Positions 54,665 through 63,282 of a stretch of 64,000 nt of DNA are shown piece by piece. The translations under genes and the position numbers were made by a program. The DNA is from CAVZCK01 sp963798805 (GTDB lineage: Bacteria; Pseudomonadota; Alphaproteobacteria; Rhizobiales; Rhodomicrobiaceae): positions 62,001 to 126,000 of the forward strand of contig CAWCVC010000005.1 of NCBI GenBank assembly GCA_963798805.1, written 5' to 3'. Every line of letters begins with the position of its first letter. The stretch's first letter is position 1. The notes under the pieces were generated by a model that was not told where the DNA came from, did no database searches, and saw nothing but the letters and a program-made list of their open reading frames with translations.

Positions 54665-57265
54665 ATGCAGGCCGATACCCGATTGAGACTTCGCCGCCTC
54701 GGCGTGGCGGCTGTTGCTGCCAGCGTGGCCGGCTTGGCGCTTGCCGCCGCCTGCGATGCGCGCGCCCTGACCTTGCTCGCCGATCAGACCAAGGCCGGGT
54801 CGGAGGTCAGCGACCTCCTCATCATCGCCATCGTCACCGGCGTCATCTTCGCCGCGGCGGGAGCCGCGATCCTGTTCCTGCGCACCGCCGCCCGCGCCAG
54901 GGCCAGCGAGGCGCGCTCGGGGGATGCCATCAAGGCGCTGCGGCAGGAGCTTGAGGTTGCCCAGTCGATCGTCATGGCCGAGCCGCAGGTGCTGGTCGCC
55001 TTCGAGGCGGACGGCACGCCGCGCCTCGTCAACCATCAGCTCGACGCCAAGCTCGGCGTGCCCGCCAAGCTGCGCAATCTCCTGCGCTTCGCCTCCTGGC
55101 TGGAGCGTGGCGGCGCGGCCTCGCTCGATGCCCGCATCAAGGAGCTGCAATCCACCGGGCGGCCGTTCGAGCTGACCTTGAAGACGCTGGCCGGCCCGCA
55201 TATCGAGGCGGAGGGGCGCGCCTCCGGCAGCGGCTATTATCTGAAGCTGCGCGACCTCGCCGGGCGGCGCGTCGAGCTCGCCAATCTGTTGCGCCAGCAG
55301 CGCACGGCCAATGAGGAGCTGGCGACGCAGCGGGCGCTGCTCGAAGCCCTGCCTATGCCCGTTTGGTTCCGCGACCCCGAGGGCAAGCTGATCTGGGTGA
55401 ACCGCGCCTATGTCTCGGCCGTGGAGGCCACGCGCGCCGACGAGGTCGTCGAGCAGCAGCGCGAGCTTCTGGAAGCGCGCCAGCGGCGCGCGGCGGAGAC
55501 CGCGCTCGCCTCCGGCGACACCTTCCGCAAACGGCTGCAAACGGTCGTCGCCGGCGAGCGGCGCAGCTTCGACACCATCGTCGTGCCGGTCGGTCGGGCG
55601 AGCGCCGGCGCGGTGATCGACGTCGCGCCGCTCGAAAACGTCCAGGAAAAGCTCTCCCGCCAGATGGCCGCGCATCAGCGCACGCTCGACAAGGTCTCGA
55701 CCGCCGTCGCCATCTTCACCGCCGATCAGCGGCTCAGCTTCTACAACCAGGTCTTCCTCGACATGTGGAAGATCGACGCTGCCTGGCTCGGCGGCAAGCC
55801 GCAGCTCGGCGAATTCTTCGATCATCTGCGCCAGAAGCGTCAGCTTCCGGAGCAGGCCGACTACCGCAAATGGCGCGAGGCGCAGATCAAGGGTGCCGAC
55901 GATTCCGAGGCGGTGGAGGATTGGTGGCACCTGCCGGACGGGCGCACCATCCATGTGCTCGGCGACCGGCGGCCGGATGGCGGTGTCACCTATCTCTTCG
56001 ACGACGTGACTGCGCGGCTCGCGCTCGAAAGCCGCTACAACGCGCTCATCAAGGTGCAGCGCGAGACGCTGGAAAATCTGCGCGAGGGTGTCGCCCTGTT
56101 CGGCTCCGATGGGCGGCTCAAGCTCTATAATCAGTCCTTCGCGGCGACCTGGAACCTGCCGGCCGAGTTCCTCGACAACAGCCCGCATATCGACGAGGTG
56201 CGCACGCACTGCGCGGACCTCATCGACGCGCCGGAGCCCTGGGACCCGGCGGTGCGCGCCGTCACCGGTGTGTTCGAGACCCGCGACAGCTTCGAGGGCA
56301 CCGTTACCCGCCCCGACGACATGACACTCGCCTATGCCGGGGTGCCGCTCCCAGACGGCAGCACGGTTCTCACCTATATCGATATCAGCGACTCCAAGCG
56401 CGCCGAGATCGCCCTGATCGAGCGCAACGAGGCTCTGGAGGCGGCCGACAAGCTGAAGAACACCTTCCTCAGCCATGTCTCCTACGAGCTGCGCACCCCG
56501 CTCACCAACATTATCGGCTTCTCCGACATGCTGGCGCAGCCGCCGATCGGGCCGCTCCACGGCAAGCAGCGCGAATATCTGGAGGACATCCGCACCTCGA
56601 GCAGCAAGCTGCTCGCCATCATCAACGACATTCTCGACCTCACCACCATCGACGCCGGCGGCCTGGAGCTGAAGCTGGCGCCGGTCTCGGTACGCGAGGT
56701 GGCGGAGGCGGCCGAGCTCGGCGTGCGCGAGCGGCTGACCAAATCCGGCATCACGCTGGACACGCAGATCGCGGCGGATCTCGACATCGTCGTCGCCGAC
56801 CAGCAGCGGCTGACGCAGATCCTTTTCCACCTGCTCTCCAACGCCATTGGCTTTTCTCCAGAAGGCTCGCTGATCACGCTGTCGATCCGCAAGCAGGATA
56901 ATATGATCGCCTTCGCCGTGCAGGATTCCGGCGTCGGCATTCCGGAGGAATATCAGGCGAGCGTATTCGGGCGGTTCGAGAGCCGCTCGCAGGGCTCCAA
57001 ACATCGCGGCGCCGGGCTTGGCCTCGCCATCGTCAAGAGCCTTGTCGAGCTGCATGGCGGACGGATCGCGCTGCGTTCGGCGCCGGGCGTGGGGACGACC
57101 GTGACGGTGCTGATCCCGCAAGCGCCCTTGCGGCGGCCAGCCCTGGCGCATGCGAGCGCGTCGAGCGCGCCGAAGGAAAGCCCCGCCGCCGCCGAGGATG
57201 CGGCCAGCGGGGCGGATGATAGCGGCGGCACGCCGGACTATTACCCGCCCTCGATGTTCGGCTAG
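54665..57265 (+). CDS. divL: DivL-type tyrosine pseudo-kinase
   Basis: The ATG at 54665 has GGAG 7 bases ahead; the frame start at 54614 has none. The 866-residue protein has an N-terminal membrane region (two helices within residues 1-85), several PAS domains (about 120-570) and a histidine-kinase core. At the phospho-acceptor position the sequence is FLSHVSYELRTPLTNIIGF: Tyr replaces His, the hallmark of Caulobacter DivL. The ATPase domain keeps SGVGIPEEYQASVFGRFE and GAGLGLAIVKSL. DivL controls the CckA kinase and so CtrA activity in the alphaproteobacterial cell cycle. Its TAG stop is the first three bases of hairpin element B. Confidence 0.88.
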   Translation: MQADTRLRLRRLGVAAVAASVAGLALAAACDARALTLLADQTKAGSEVSDLLIIAIVTGVIFAAAGAAILFLRTAARARASEARSGDAIKALRQELEVAQSIVMAEPQVLVAFEADGTPRLVNHQLDAKLGVPAKLRNLLRFASWLERGGAASLDARIKELQSTGRPFELTLKTLAGPHIEAEGRASGSGYYLKLRDLAGRRVELANLLRQQRTANEELATQRALLEALPMPVWFRDPEGKLIWVNRAYVSAVEATRADEVVEQQRELLEARQRRAAETALASGDTFRKRLQTVVAGERRSFDTIVVPVGRASAGAVIDVAPLENVQEKLSRQMAAHQRTLDKVSTAVAIFTADQRLSFYNQVFLDMWKIDAAWLGGKPQLGEFFDHLRQKRQLPEQADYRKWREAQIKGADDSEAVEDWWHLPDGRTIHVLGDRRPDGGVTYLFDDVTARLALESRYNALIKVQRETLENLREGVALFGSDGRLKLYNQSFAATWNLPAEFLDNSPHIDEVRTHCADLIDAPEPWDPAVRAVTGVFETRDSFEGTVTRPDDMTLAYAGVPLPDGSTVLTYIDISDSKRAEIALIERNEALEAADKLKNTFLSHVSYELRTPLTNIIGFSDMLAQPPIGPLHGKQREYLEDIRTSSSKLLAIINDILDLTTIDAGGLELKLAPVSVREVAEAAELGVRERLTKSGITLDTQIAADLDIVVADQQRLTQILFHLLSNAIGFSPEGSLITLSIRKQDNMIAFAVQDSGVGIPEEYQASVFGRFESRSQGSKHRGAGLGLAIVKSLVELHGGRIALRSAPGVGTTVTVLIPQAPLRRPALAHASASSAPKESPAAAEDAASGADDSGGTPDYYPPSMFG

Positions 57266-57337
57266 TGGTCCGATTCCGGTATTTGCATCCGCTTGCGGCA
57301 CGCTCGAGAGCAAATGCCGGAATTAAAAGGACCACTA
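57263..57337. repeat. 75-bp TAGTG...CACTA hairpin, element B
   Basis: Outer arms TAGTGGTCC / GGACCACTA and inner ATTCCGG(T/C)ATTTGC / complement pair; here the extra TTTT lies on the right arm, so the element is reversed relative to A and C. Its first TAG is the divL stop codon. Confidence 0.75.
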
Positions 57338-57352
57338 GCAACTTTACGATGC

Positions 57353-57428
57353 TAGTGGAGCTTTTGAATTTGACATTTGAGCACGAGCTCGCAACAGGCG
57401 GGACTCAAATGTCAAATTCGCTGCACTA
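57353..57428. repeat. 76-bp TAGTG...CACTA hairpin, element C
   Basis: Left arm TAGTGGAGC, extra TTTT, then GAATTTGACATTTGAG; the right arm gives the complement without the four T. Element C follows B after a 15-base linker. The linker (CTAGCAACTTTACGATG) resembles the sequence between the IS1634-type element and hairpin A (CTAGCAAACTCAATG). From here to 57662 no gene or clear promoter was found. Confidence 0.75.
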
Positions 57429-57662
57429 GGCGGCCGCAGGAGACGCGGGCAGCCGTCATCAGCGCTCAGCTTCGCCGGGTCGGATTGCGTCTCATCACGG
57501 ACATTTCATACATTTCGCATCTTGGCCCGAAGCGAGAGATATGTTTGCTGGACACTCAACAAGATTTGGGTCTTCCTTATCATACTCGGTAGATCGTTTA
57601 AGCAGACCCCACCCATTACTTAATCCGATACCATGTTCATGCGAGTCTAAAGGACATCCAAC

Positions 57663-58739
57663 ATGCTCAGAACTGTCCGCGCTTCCCTTATTTGGATGTT
57701 GGTTTCGGTGACATCCAGCCAAGGCGAATCAGTTTGCGAGAAAGCTTCCGATTTCACCAGTTGCACGAAGGACTTGACTTGTTCATGGAACACGCCGCTC
57801 AGAACCTGCCACACCCGCGCAGAGCTACCAAAGTGTGAGGACTTACCAGGATATTTATGCATGGACCGTACTGACTGCGGTTTTGACACCGCCGAGCTTT
57901 CAAAGTCCGAGCCTAAATGCAGTCCAAGATTAAGACACGCTACTTACGATGACTCTCCAGCTGAATGGCTGAGGTTGCAAGAAGTATGCCCTTCAATTTT
58001 GGACGAGGCCGCATGCAGTAAACGAATTTACTGTGAATACGATGGCCTAAAGAATAAATGTTCTCCCTGGCACGTGCCTCTAGCGTCGGGCAGTCCGAAG
58101 TCGTCACAAAGTGGATCACAGCCGTTAGTTTACGACTTGCCCTGTCGGGCCCAAAACAATTGTCTTAACTTGGTCCTAGGCAAAAATGCTCAAAGCTTTC
58201 ACATTGAGCTCCCCGGACAGAAAATCGCGATTGACCCCCTATTGGGTGATGTTCGAGTAACTCGCCTTGCTAGGGACGAAGGACTGCTTGAGGAAATGTT
58301 TCCGAATGGCGACGCTCCCGCAGTTATCTTTCGACGAGCAACAGGAATTAAGAATGCCGTCGCGCTAATATATGAGGGCAAACGCCTGATAGTTCATGAC
58401 CCATTATGGAGCAGAGGAGAAAGGGTAACTGGAGCAGGGCTGGTTGCAAGTACGCTCGTTCTAGCGCACGAACTCGGCCATCACATTTGTAAGCATACTG
58501 CGGGTACTATGACGACCAGCAGCCGGCAAAAAGAGCTTGAAGCTGACCGGGTTGCGGGAAGCATCTTACGCAAGATGGCTGATACGCAAGAAAGCGTGGT
58601 CGAATCGCTTGACCAAGTATTACATGTTGCGGGGCAAATGTTTGCTGTTGCAGCGTCGGCAAGCCATCCTTCACGAGACGATCGCATCCAAGCCATTTCT
58701 GAAGGCTGGACGAGCGGCCACAACTGCAACAACCGATAA
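57663..58739 (+). CDS. secreted Cys-rich HExxH metallopeptidase
   Basis: The 358-residue protein has a signal peptide (MLRTVRASLIWMLVSVTSSQG), a Cys-rich N-terminal domain of about 130 residues with some 14 cysteines, then a peptidase domain with the zinc motif LAHELGHHICKH (about residue 275) and the third ligand Glu in KELEADRVAGSIL. This fits M48-type or related gluzincin families. An AAAGGA site precedes the ATG. A paralogue of the peptidase domain lies at 59549-60280 on the other strand. GC content is lower than in the flanking core genes, which suggests acquisition. The target is unknown. Confidence 0.8.
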   Translation: MLRTVRASLIWMLVSVTSSQGESVCEKASDFTSCTKDLTCSWNTPLRTCHTRAELPKCEDLPGYLCMDRTDCGFDTAELSKSEPKCSPRLRHATYDDSPAEWLRLQEVCPSILDEAACSKRIYCEYDGLKNKCSPWHVPLASGSPKSSQSGSQPLVYDLPCRAQNNCLNLVLGKNAQSFHIELPGQKIAIDPLLGDVRVTRLARDEGLLEEMFPNGDAPAVIFRRATGIKNAVALIYEGKRLIVHDPLWSRGERVTGAGLVASTLVLAHELGHHICKHTAGTMTTSSRQKELEADRVAGSILRKMADTQESVVESLDQVLHVAGQMFAVAASASHPSRDDRIQAISEGWTSGHNCNNR

Positions 58740-58809
58740 CTGCTCACGCCACCGCCCACACAGTCAGAGGTCAGTCATGACCCCGAACGGACGAGTTACG
58801 ATACAGTCT

Positions 58810-59481
58810 TTAGCGAGACTTGAGAATTTCAGTATTTAGCTGATAGTTAGAGACATCCTCGAGCTGCTCTAGAGTAAAGCGTCCTGTCTCCAGTTTATTG
58901 CGCAATTCCTCAAAATCCGACGCGTTGTATTCTGGATCGTATTTCGAAACATGCTTCAAAATGGGGTTGGCGCATGGCGGGCATCCTTTGCAGAAGCACG
59001 CATCCACATCAAAATCCCATCTCGGGCCAAATCGGTAGACCGCAAGATACATCAGTTCAGCTTTAATCTTGTTAACGCCACGTGCAAGCATCCCATCAAG
59101 GAATACTCTGTGAACTGCCTTCCAATGTCGAGACCTAGTTTCACAATAGTAATCATGAATGACAGAAGCCTCGCGATATTTCCCGGTATAGGGGGCTCCA
59201 ATTATGCTCCAGAATACCCTCGGGATTGACGCGCCATCAACCTGCGTACGAGCTGGAACGGGCCAAATCACATCATGACTGTCAATATATGTAAACGCTT
59301 GCACCAACTCCATAGTGCGTCCGTCGGTTAGCGCCTTCATTATTAGTTCGCCCTTGAATCGCCCTAGTTTCTCTGCGGGAGCGCTGTAAGTCCAACAAGA
59401 GATCAAAGTCAAGCAAGCTGCTAGTTGCAACAGTATCTTCTTGCCGGGAGAATTTGCCAAATTAGACATGAAGGTGCCCAT
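58810..59481 (-). CDS. DUF1353-family exported protein
   Basis: The 223-residue protein has an N-terminal hydrophobic segment with a Cys (KILLQLAACLTLISCW), which could be a lipobox or simple signal peptide. It has the DUF1353 core: VPARTQVDGASIPRVFWSII, then YREASVIHDYYCETRSRHWK and FLDGMLARGVNKIKAELMY. The family is found in phages and bacteria and has no firm function. It lies 67 bases downstream of the second metallopeptidase on the same strand and converges on the first. A CFCKGCPPC cluster is extra to the usual domain. Confidence 0.75.
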   Translation of the reverse strand: MGTFMSNLANSPGKKILLQLAACLTLISCWTYSAPAEKLGRFKGELIMKALTDGRTMELVQAFTYIDSHDVIWPVPARTQVDGASIPRVFWSIIGAPYTGKYREASVIHDYYCETRSRHWKAVHRVFLDGMLARGVNKIKAELMYLAVYRFGPRWDFDVDACFCKGCPPCANPILKHVSKYDPEYNASDFEELRNKLETGRFTLEQLEDVSNYQLNTEILKSR

Positions 59482-59548
59482 TTAAGATGATGCTGAAAGC
59501 TTGACAGTTCTGGGTGCGCCGATCTCTCCACAGTAGTCGAGGTTGCAC

Positions 59549-60280
59549 TCATCGAGGCTGGGGACTAAAACCGCGAATTCCAGGAGCCAGATTGCCACAA
59601 GGCGAGCCTGAATTATAGCCGAGCACAATCGCTTCAATGCGGGCTGCTCTCGGTGGATACGAGCGAGATCCCGAAGCTGAATATAGTCGAGCTGCGGCCT
59701 TTAATGCGTCTTCGAGAAAAGCTTTGCCGTGATAGACTTCAAATCTTTTGATTGACGCTCCCGAAAAGCGATCGGCCTCGAGCTCTTGTTGCTTAAAAAT
59801 GGTTGGGTCGCGCACGAGAACATGGCCGCAAAAATGATGCCCCGCTTCATGTCCGAGCACCAGATAGGCTTCTGCCGTGGCGGATTTCGCCCACTCGGGA
59901 TCAAGGATAATCATGCGAGATCCATCGTGAAACCCCGCAACTGCATTCCTGAAGCCAATCGACCGCCCAATAGTGAGCTTCAATTCATTCACCTTTGGAA
60001 TATTCTGCAACCCTATCAACTCTACAAAAATTTCTGAGTCGATAACTGGTGACAGTGTCGTCTCTATGCAGTCTCCAGAGAATTTTTCGGCATGAAAAGC
60101 GTTCCCATCGAGTTTCACGCATCCCATCGACTGTTCCTGCTGGGACTTTGGCGCGCACGCGCCAGTCGTCATTCCAGCTCTGCGGCACGCCTCTTCAAAA
60201 CTATAGTATTGCTGCGCAACTGCGCCATTGCCCAACAGTATTACCAAAAATAGAGCTTGAACTACAAGCAAAAGTCTCAT
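59549..60280 (-). CDS. secreted HExxH metallopeptidase, paralogue
   Basis: The 243-residue protein has a signal peptide (MRLLLVVQALFLVILLGNG, cleaved near AVAQQ), a short Cys-containing segment and a peptidase domain with LGHEAGHHFCGH and QELEADRFSGASI. It shares domain order and motifs with the protein at 57663 but lacks the long Cys-rich front. A GAGGGG site precedes the ATG. With the DUF1353 gene just downstream it forms a probable two-gene operon. Confidence 0.8.
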   Translation of the reverse strand: MRLLLVVQALFLVILLGNGAVAQQYYSFEEACRRAGMTTGACAPKSQQEQSMGCVKLDGNAFHAEKFSGDCIETTLSPVIDSEIFVELIGLQNIPKVNELKLTIGRSIGFRNAVAGFHDGSRMIILDPEWAKSATAEAYLVLGHEAGHHFCGHVLVRDPTIFKQQELEADRFSGASIKRFEVYHGKAFLEDALKAAARLYSASGSRSYPPRAARIEAIVLGYNSGSPCGNLAPGIRGFSPQPR

Positions 60281-60744
60281 TTGTCGCCCCTCAGACGCAC
60301 TTGGATACTCCGGTGGTTGAAAACATGGCGCGGCTGACAGTAAACGGCGTCGTCCTGCTTGCCCTTGTGTCGGTTCCCGACGTTGCTTAACGATCCCCGT
60401 AATTATTGACCGAGCAGGGCTTCTCCTCGTCTTGTCCGGCTATGAGTTGATGCGCAAATCCGTTCTCGCGGACAATACGTGGTACACCGGACAGCCGGGA
60501 AATAATATGACAGATATTGGCACGACACGGAAGGTGGGGTGGAAGCAATGTCGGCAATCACCCGCCTTGCGGACATGAACACTCTGCCTTCGTGAGTCCG
60601 TCGAGGCCGAGGGAACAACCCACCGCACAGACCCATTTCCATAAGCCCGGCTCCGTCCATTCCCCTTGACGCCCGCGCTCCCGTGACGTTTTTGTGGGGC
60701 CTTTCCGAATTATCTGGCGGATATCCTGATGTGGCCACCTTCTT
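60281..60744. other. intergenic region without a supported gene
   Basis: A 21-codon frame (MARLTVNGVVLLALVSVPDV, about 60325-60390) has no ribosome-binding site. The rest shows no gene. It must hold the promoter of the metallopeptidase operon on the minus strand. Confidence 0.45.
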
Positions 60745-60859
60745 GTCGTCCCGGAAACGCCGTAGGCGTTATCCGGGATCTACTCGCTTCACAACGCGGC
60801 TTTGTGCTTGCGGGATCGGCGAGTGGACCCCGGATGGCCCTGCGGGCCTGCGGGGCGAC
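60745..60859 (+). repeat. GTCGTCCCGG-family intergenic repeat, copy 3
   Basis: It starts GTCGTCCCGG, has ATCCGGGATC and GAGTGGACCCCGGA, and ends GCGGGGCGAC, 54 bases before the tsaE-amgK start. The longer open frame that would begin the next gene at 60683 runs through this repeat and is therefore rejected. Confidence 0.65.
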
Positions 60860-60913
60860 GTGAAGCAGGCGAAGGACGAGTTGCCGGGTACGAACCCCAT
60901 TCCGGGCAGCGTG

Positions 60914-62452
60914 ATGAATAATGCGGCGACAATGCAGCTCGGCGAGCTCAGCGAGGAGGCGCTGCGTGACCTGGCGCAGGCGCTCGCGCCGCGGCTCCGC
61001 AGCGGCGACTTCCTGGCGCTCTATGGCGATCTCGGCGCCGGCAAGACCACCTTCGCGCGCTACCTGATCCGCGCGCTTGTCGAGCGCGAGGACGAAGAGG
61101 TGCCGAGCCCGACCTTTTCTCTCGTCCAGCCTTATGAGGCACCGCGCTTTGCCATCCACCATTTCGACTTCTACCGCCTGTCGGGGCCGGACGAGGCCGC
61201 CGAGCTCGGCATCGACGAGGCGCTGGGTGCGGGGCTGGTCATTGCCGAATGGCCGGACAGGCTTCAGGACCGGCTGCCGGGCGACCGGCTGGACATTTCG
61301 CTCGTGGAAGCCGACCGGCCCGATCTTAGGCAGGTCACGCTGGAAGGCCACGGCCGCTGGGCGCCGCGTCTTGCCCGCTTCGGCACGATCACGCGCTTCA
61401 TCGACGGCGCCGGATGGGGCGGCGGACAGCATTCCTATGTCAATGGCGACGCCTCGCTGCGCGGCTATGCAAGGCTGCAAAAGGAGGGCCGCTCGGTTCT
61501 GCTGATGGATTGGCCGCGCGCGCCGGACGGGCCGCCGATCCGCGGCGACCGGCCCTACAGCCGGATCGCCCATCTCGCCGAGGATGTGAGGCCGTTCATT
61601 GCCGTCGCCGTCGCGGTCCGAGAGGCCGGGCTCGCAGCGCCGGAGATCTACGCGCAGGACCTCGATGCCGGGCTGCTGATCCTGGAGGATTTCGGCGACC
61701 TCACCTTAACCCGGCTTGCCGCCGACGGCGCAGATCTGAGGCTTCCCTACCGAATCGCTGTGGACGCGCTGCTCGCGTTGCGCCGCCACACGCCTCCCGA
61801 CACACTGCGCGCCGGCGAAGTTATCCACAGTCTGCCGGATTACGACCGCGAGGCGCTCGGCATCGAAACCGAGCTGGTGCCGGACTGGCTGCTGCCGGCC
61901 GTCAGCGGCCAGGAGACCCCGCCGGCTCTGCGCGAGAACTTCGCAGCGCTCTGGAGCGAGCAGTTCGACTGGCTCTTGACCCAGCCGACCGGCTGGGTGC
62001 TGCGCGATTTCCATTCGCCCAATCTGATCTGGCGCCCGGAGCGCGAGGGCCTTGCCCGCCTTGGCATTATCGACTTCCAGGATGCCTTGCGCGGCCACCC
62101 CGCCTATGATCTCGTCTCGCTGCTGCAGGATGCCCGGCTCGACCTGCCCGACGGCCTGGAAGCCGAATTGCTTTCCTATTATTGCGAGAGCGCCGAGAAG
62201 TCCGGCCCCGCCTTCGACCGGGCCGCCTTCCTGCGCGCCTATCGTCTCTTCGGTGCCCAGCGCAACACCAAGATCCTCGGCATTTTCACCCGCCTCGCCC
62301 GACGCGACGGCAAGCGCGTCTATCTACAGCATATGCCACGCATCGCGCGCTATCTGGCGGGGAATCTGGCAGACTCTTCCCTTGTCAAACTCAAATCGTG
62401 GTATGAGCGGGAAGTGCCCGGTGACCTGACGGGGGTCGCGGCACAACTCTAG
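60914..62452 (+). CDS. tsaE: TsaE-AmgK fusion: tRNA t6A ATPase plus amino-sugar kinase
   Basis: The ATG at 60914 (MNNAATMQLGELSEEALRDL) begins the TsaE domain. Residues 1-150 are TsaE, with Walker A YGDLGAGKTTFARYL, VPSPTFSLVQPYE and HHFDFYRL, the ATPase of t6A tRNA modification. Residues about 165-510 are an aminoglycoside-phosphotransferase-fold kinase: VNGDASLRGYARL, LILEDFGDLTLTRL, catalytic loop VLRDFHSPNLIW and metal site GIIDFQDALRGHPAYDLVSL. With a MurU-like gene next, the second half is probably AmgK, which phosphorylates MurNAc/GlcNAc at C1 in wall recycling. TsaE fusions of this sort are known in alphaproteobacteria. The TAG stop lies in a palindrome. Confidence 0.88.
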   Translation: MNNAATMQLGELSEEALRDLAQALAPRLRSGDFLALYGDLGAGKTTFARYLIRALVEREDEEVPSPTFSLVQPYEAPRFAIHHFDFYRLSGPDEAAELGIDEALGAGLVIAEWPDRLQDRLPGDRLDISLVEADRPDLRQVTLEGHGRWAPRLARFGTITRFIDGAGWGGGQHSYVNGDASLRGYARLQKEGRSVLLMDWPRAPDGPPIRGDRPYSRIAHLAEDVRPFIAVAVAVREAGLAAPEIYAQDLDAGLLILEDFGDLTLTRLAADGADLRLPYRIAVDALLALRRHTPPDTLRAGEVIHSLPDYDREALGIETELVPDWLLPAVSGQETPPALRENFAALWSEQFDWLLTQPTGWVLRDFHSPNLIWRPEREGLARLGIIDFQDALRGHPAYDLVSLLQDARLDLPDGLEAELLSYYCESAEKSGPAFDRAAFLRAYRLFGAQRNTKILGIFTRLARRDGKRVYLQHMPRIARYLAGNLADSSLVKLKSWYEREVPGDLTGVAAQL

Positions 62453-62500
62453 AGCGGATGAAAGAAAGCGGAACCGGTTTTCCGCTCGCATCCCGCTCTA
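62450..62500. repeat. AAAACCGG-family palindrome, copy 3
   Basis: TAGAGCGG and CCGCTCTA form the outer arms; inside are AAAGCGGAACCGGTTTTCCG-type complementary arms. The first TAG is the stop codon of the tsaE-amgK gene. Confidence 0.7.
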
Positions 62501-62541
62501 AACAGGTGAAACAGACCACTAAACGGGTGAAATAGACCACT
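62501..62541 (+). repeat. two 20-bp direct repeats upstream of murU
   Basis: AACAGGTGAAACAGACCACT (62501-62520) and AACGGGTGAAATAGACCACT (62522-62541) agree at 18 of 20 positions and are 21 bases apart, two helical turns. They end 12 bases before the murU start codon, in the leader or promoter. Confidence 0.65.
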
Positions 62542-62553
62542 GGGGAAGGTGAC

Positions 62554-63282
62554 ATGTCCGGCGAACATGCAACCCGCGCCCTTGTGCTCGCCGCCAGTTT
62601 CGGCGAGCGCATGCGGCCGCTGACCGACAGGCTGCCCAAGCCGCTTATCCGGCTGGGCGATCGGCCTTTGCTTGACCACGTTCTCGACCGGCTCGCCGAG
62701 GCGGGCGTCACCGACGCGGTCGTCAATGTCCACTACCTCGCCGACCAGATCGAGATGCATCTGCGTCCGCGCAAGACGCCGCGTATCACCATCTCGGATG
62801 AGCGTGGCGCCCTGCTCGACACCGGCGGCGCAGTGAAGAAAGCGCTTCCCCTCCTGGGGCAGGCCGGCTTCTTCGTCCACAACTCCAACTCGGTCTGGAT
62901 AGAGAGCGGGGGCTCGACGCTCTCGCGGATGATCGAGGCCTGGCGGCCGGAGGTGATGGACAGCCTGCTCCTCCTCGCGCCTGTCGCCTCGAGCCTCGGC
63001 TATCCCGGCCGGGGCGATTTCAGCCTCTCCGAAACCGGCGAGGTGCGCCGCCGCGGGCGCGACGAAACCGTGCCCTTTGTCTTTGCGGGTGTGTCGATCA
63101 ATCACCCGCGCCTCTTCGCGAACTGTCCTGACGGTCCGTTTTCGATCAACCGGGTCTGGGACGAGGTGCTGTCGAAAGGCCGCCTCGCCACCATAGTCCA
63201 CGATGGGACCTGGATGCATATCGGGACGCCGTCGGCGCTTCAGGACGCGGAGAGGTGCTTGAATGGACTCCACGCAGCCTGA
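62554..63282 (+). CDS. murU: MurNAc-1-phosphate uridylyltransferase-like nucleotidyltransferase
   Basis: The 242-residue protein has the sugar-nucleotidyltransferase start ALVLAASFGERMRPLTDRLP, where the usual LAAGxG is LAASFG, then KPLIRLGDRPLLDHVLDRL. A GGCG-type middle and DGTWMHIGTPSALQDAE complete the fold. At the metal-binding position HNSNSVWIESG has Asn where an Asp is usual. Following the AmgK domain it should convert MurNAc-1-phosphate to UDP-MurNAc, bypassing early wall synthesis. The two substitutions leave activity uncertain. Its end overlaps addB by 20 bases. Confidence 0.8.
   Translation: MSGEHATRALVLAASFGERMRPLTDRLPKPLIRLGDRPLLDHVLDRLAEAGVTDAVVNVHYLADQIEMHLRPRKTPRITISDERGALLDTGGAVKKALPLLGQAGFFVHNSNSVWIESGGSTLSRMIEAWRPEVMDSLLLLAPVASSLGYPGRGDFSLSETGEVRRRGRDETVPFVFAGVSINHPRLFANCPDGPFSINRVWDEVLSKGRLATIVHDGTWMHIGTPSALQDAERCLNGLHAA

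Noticed and set aside
54608..57313. 901-codon open frame on the minus strand
   Set aside because: Antisense of divL with low-complexity composition and no ribosome-binding site.
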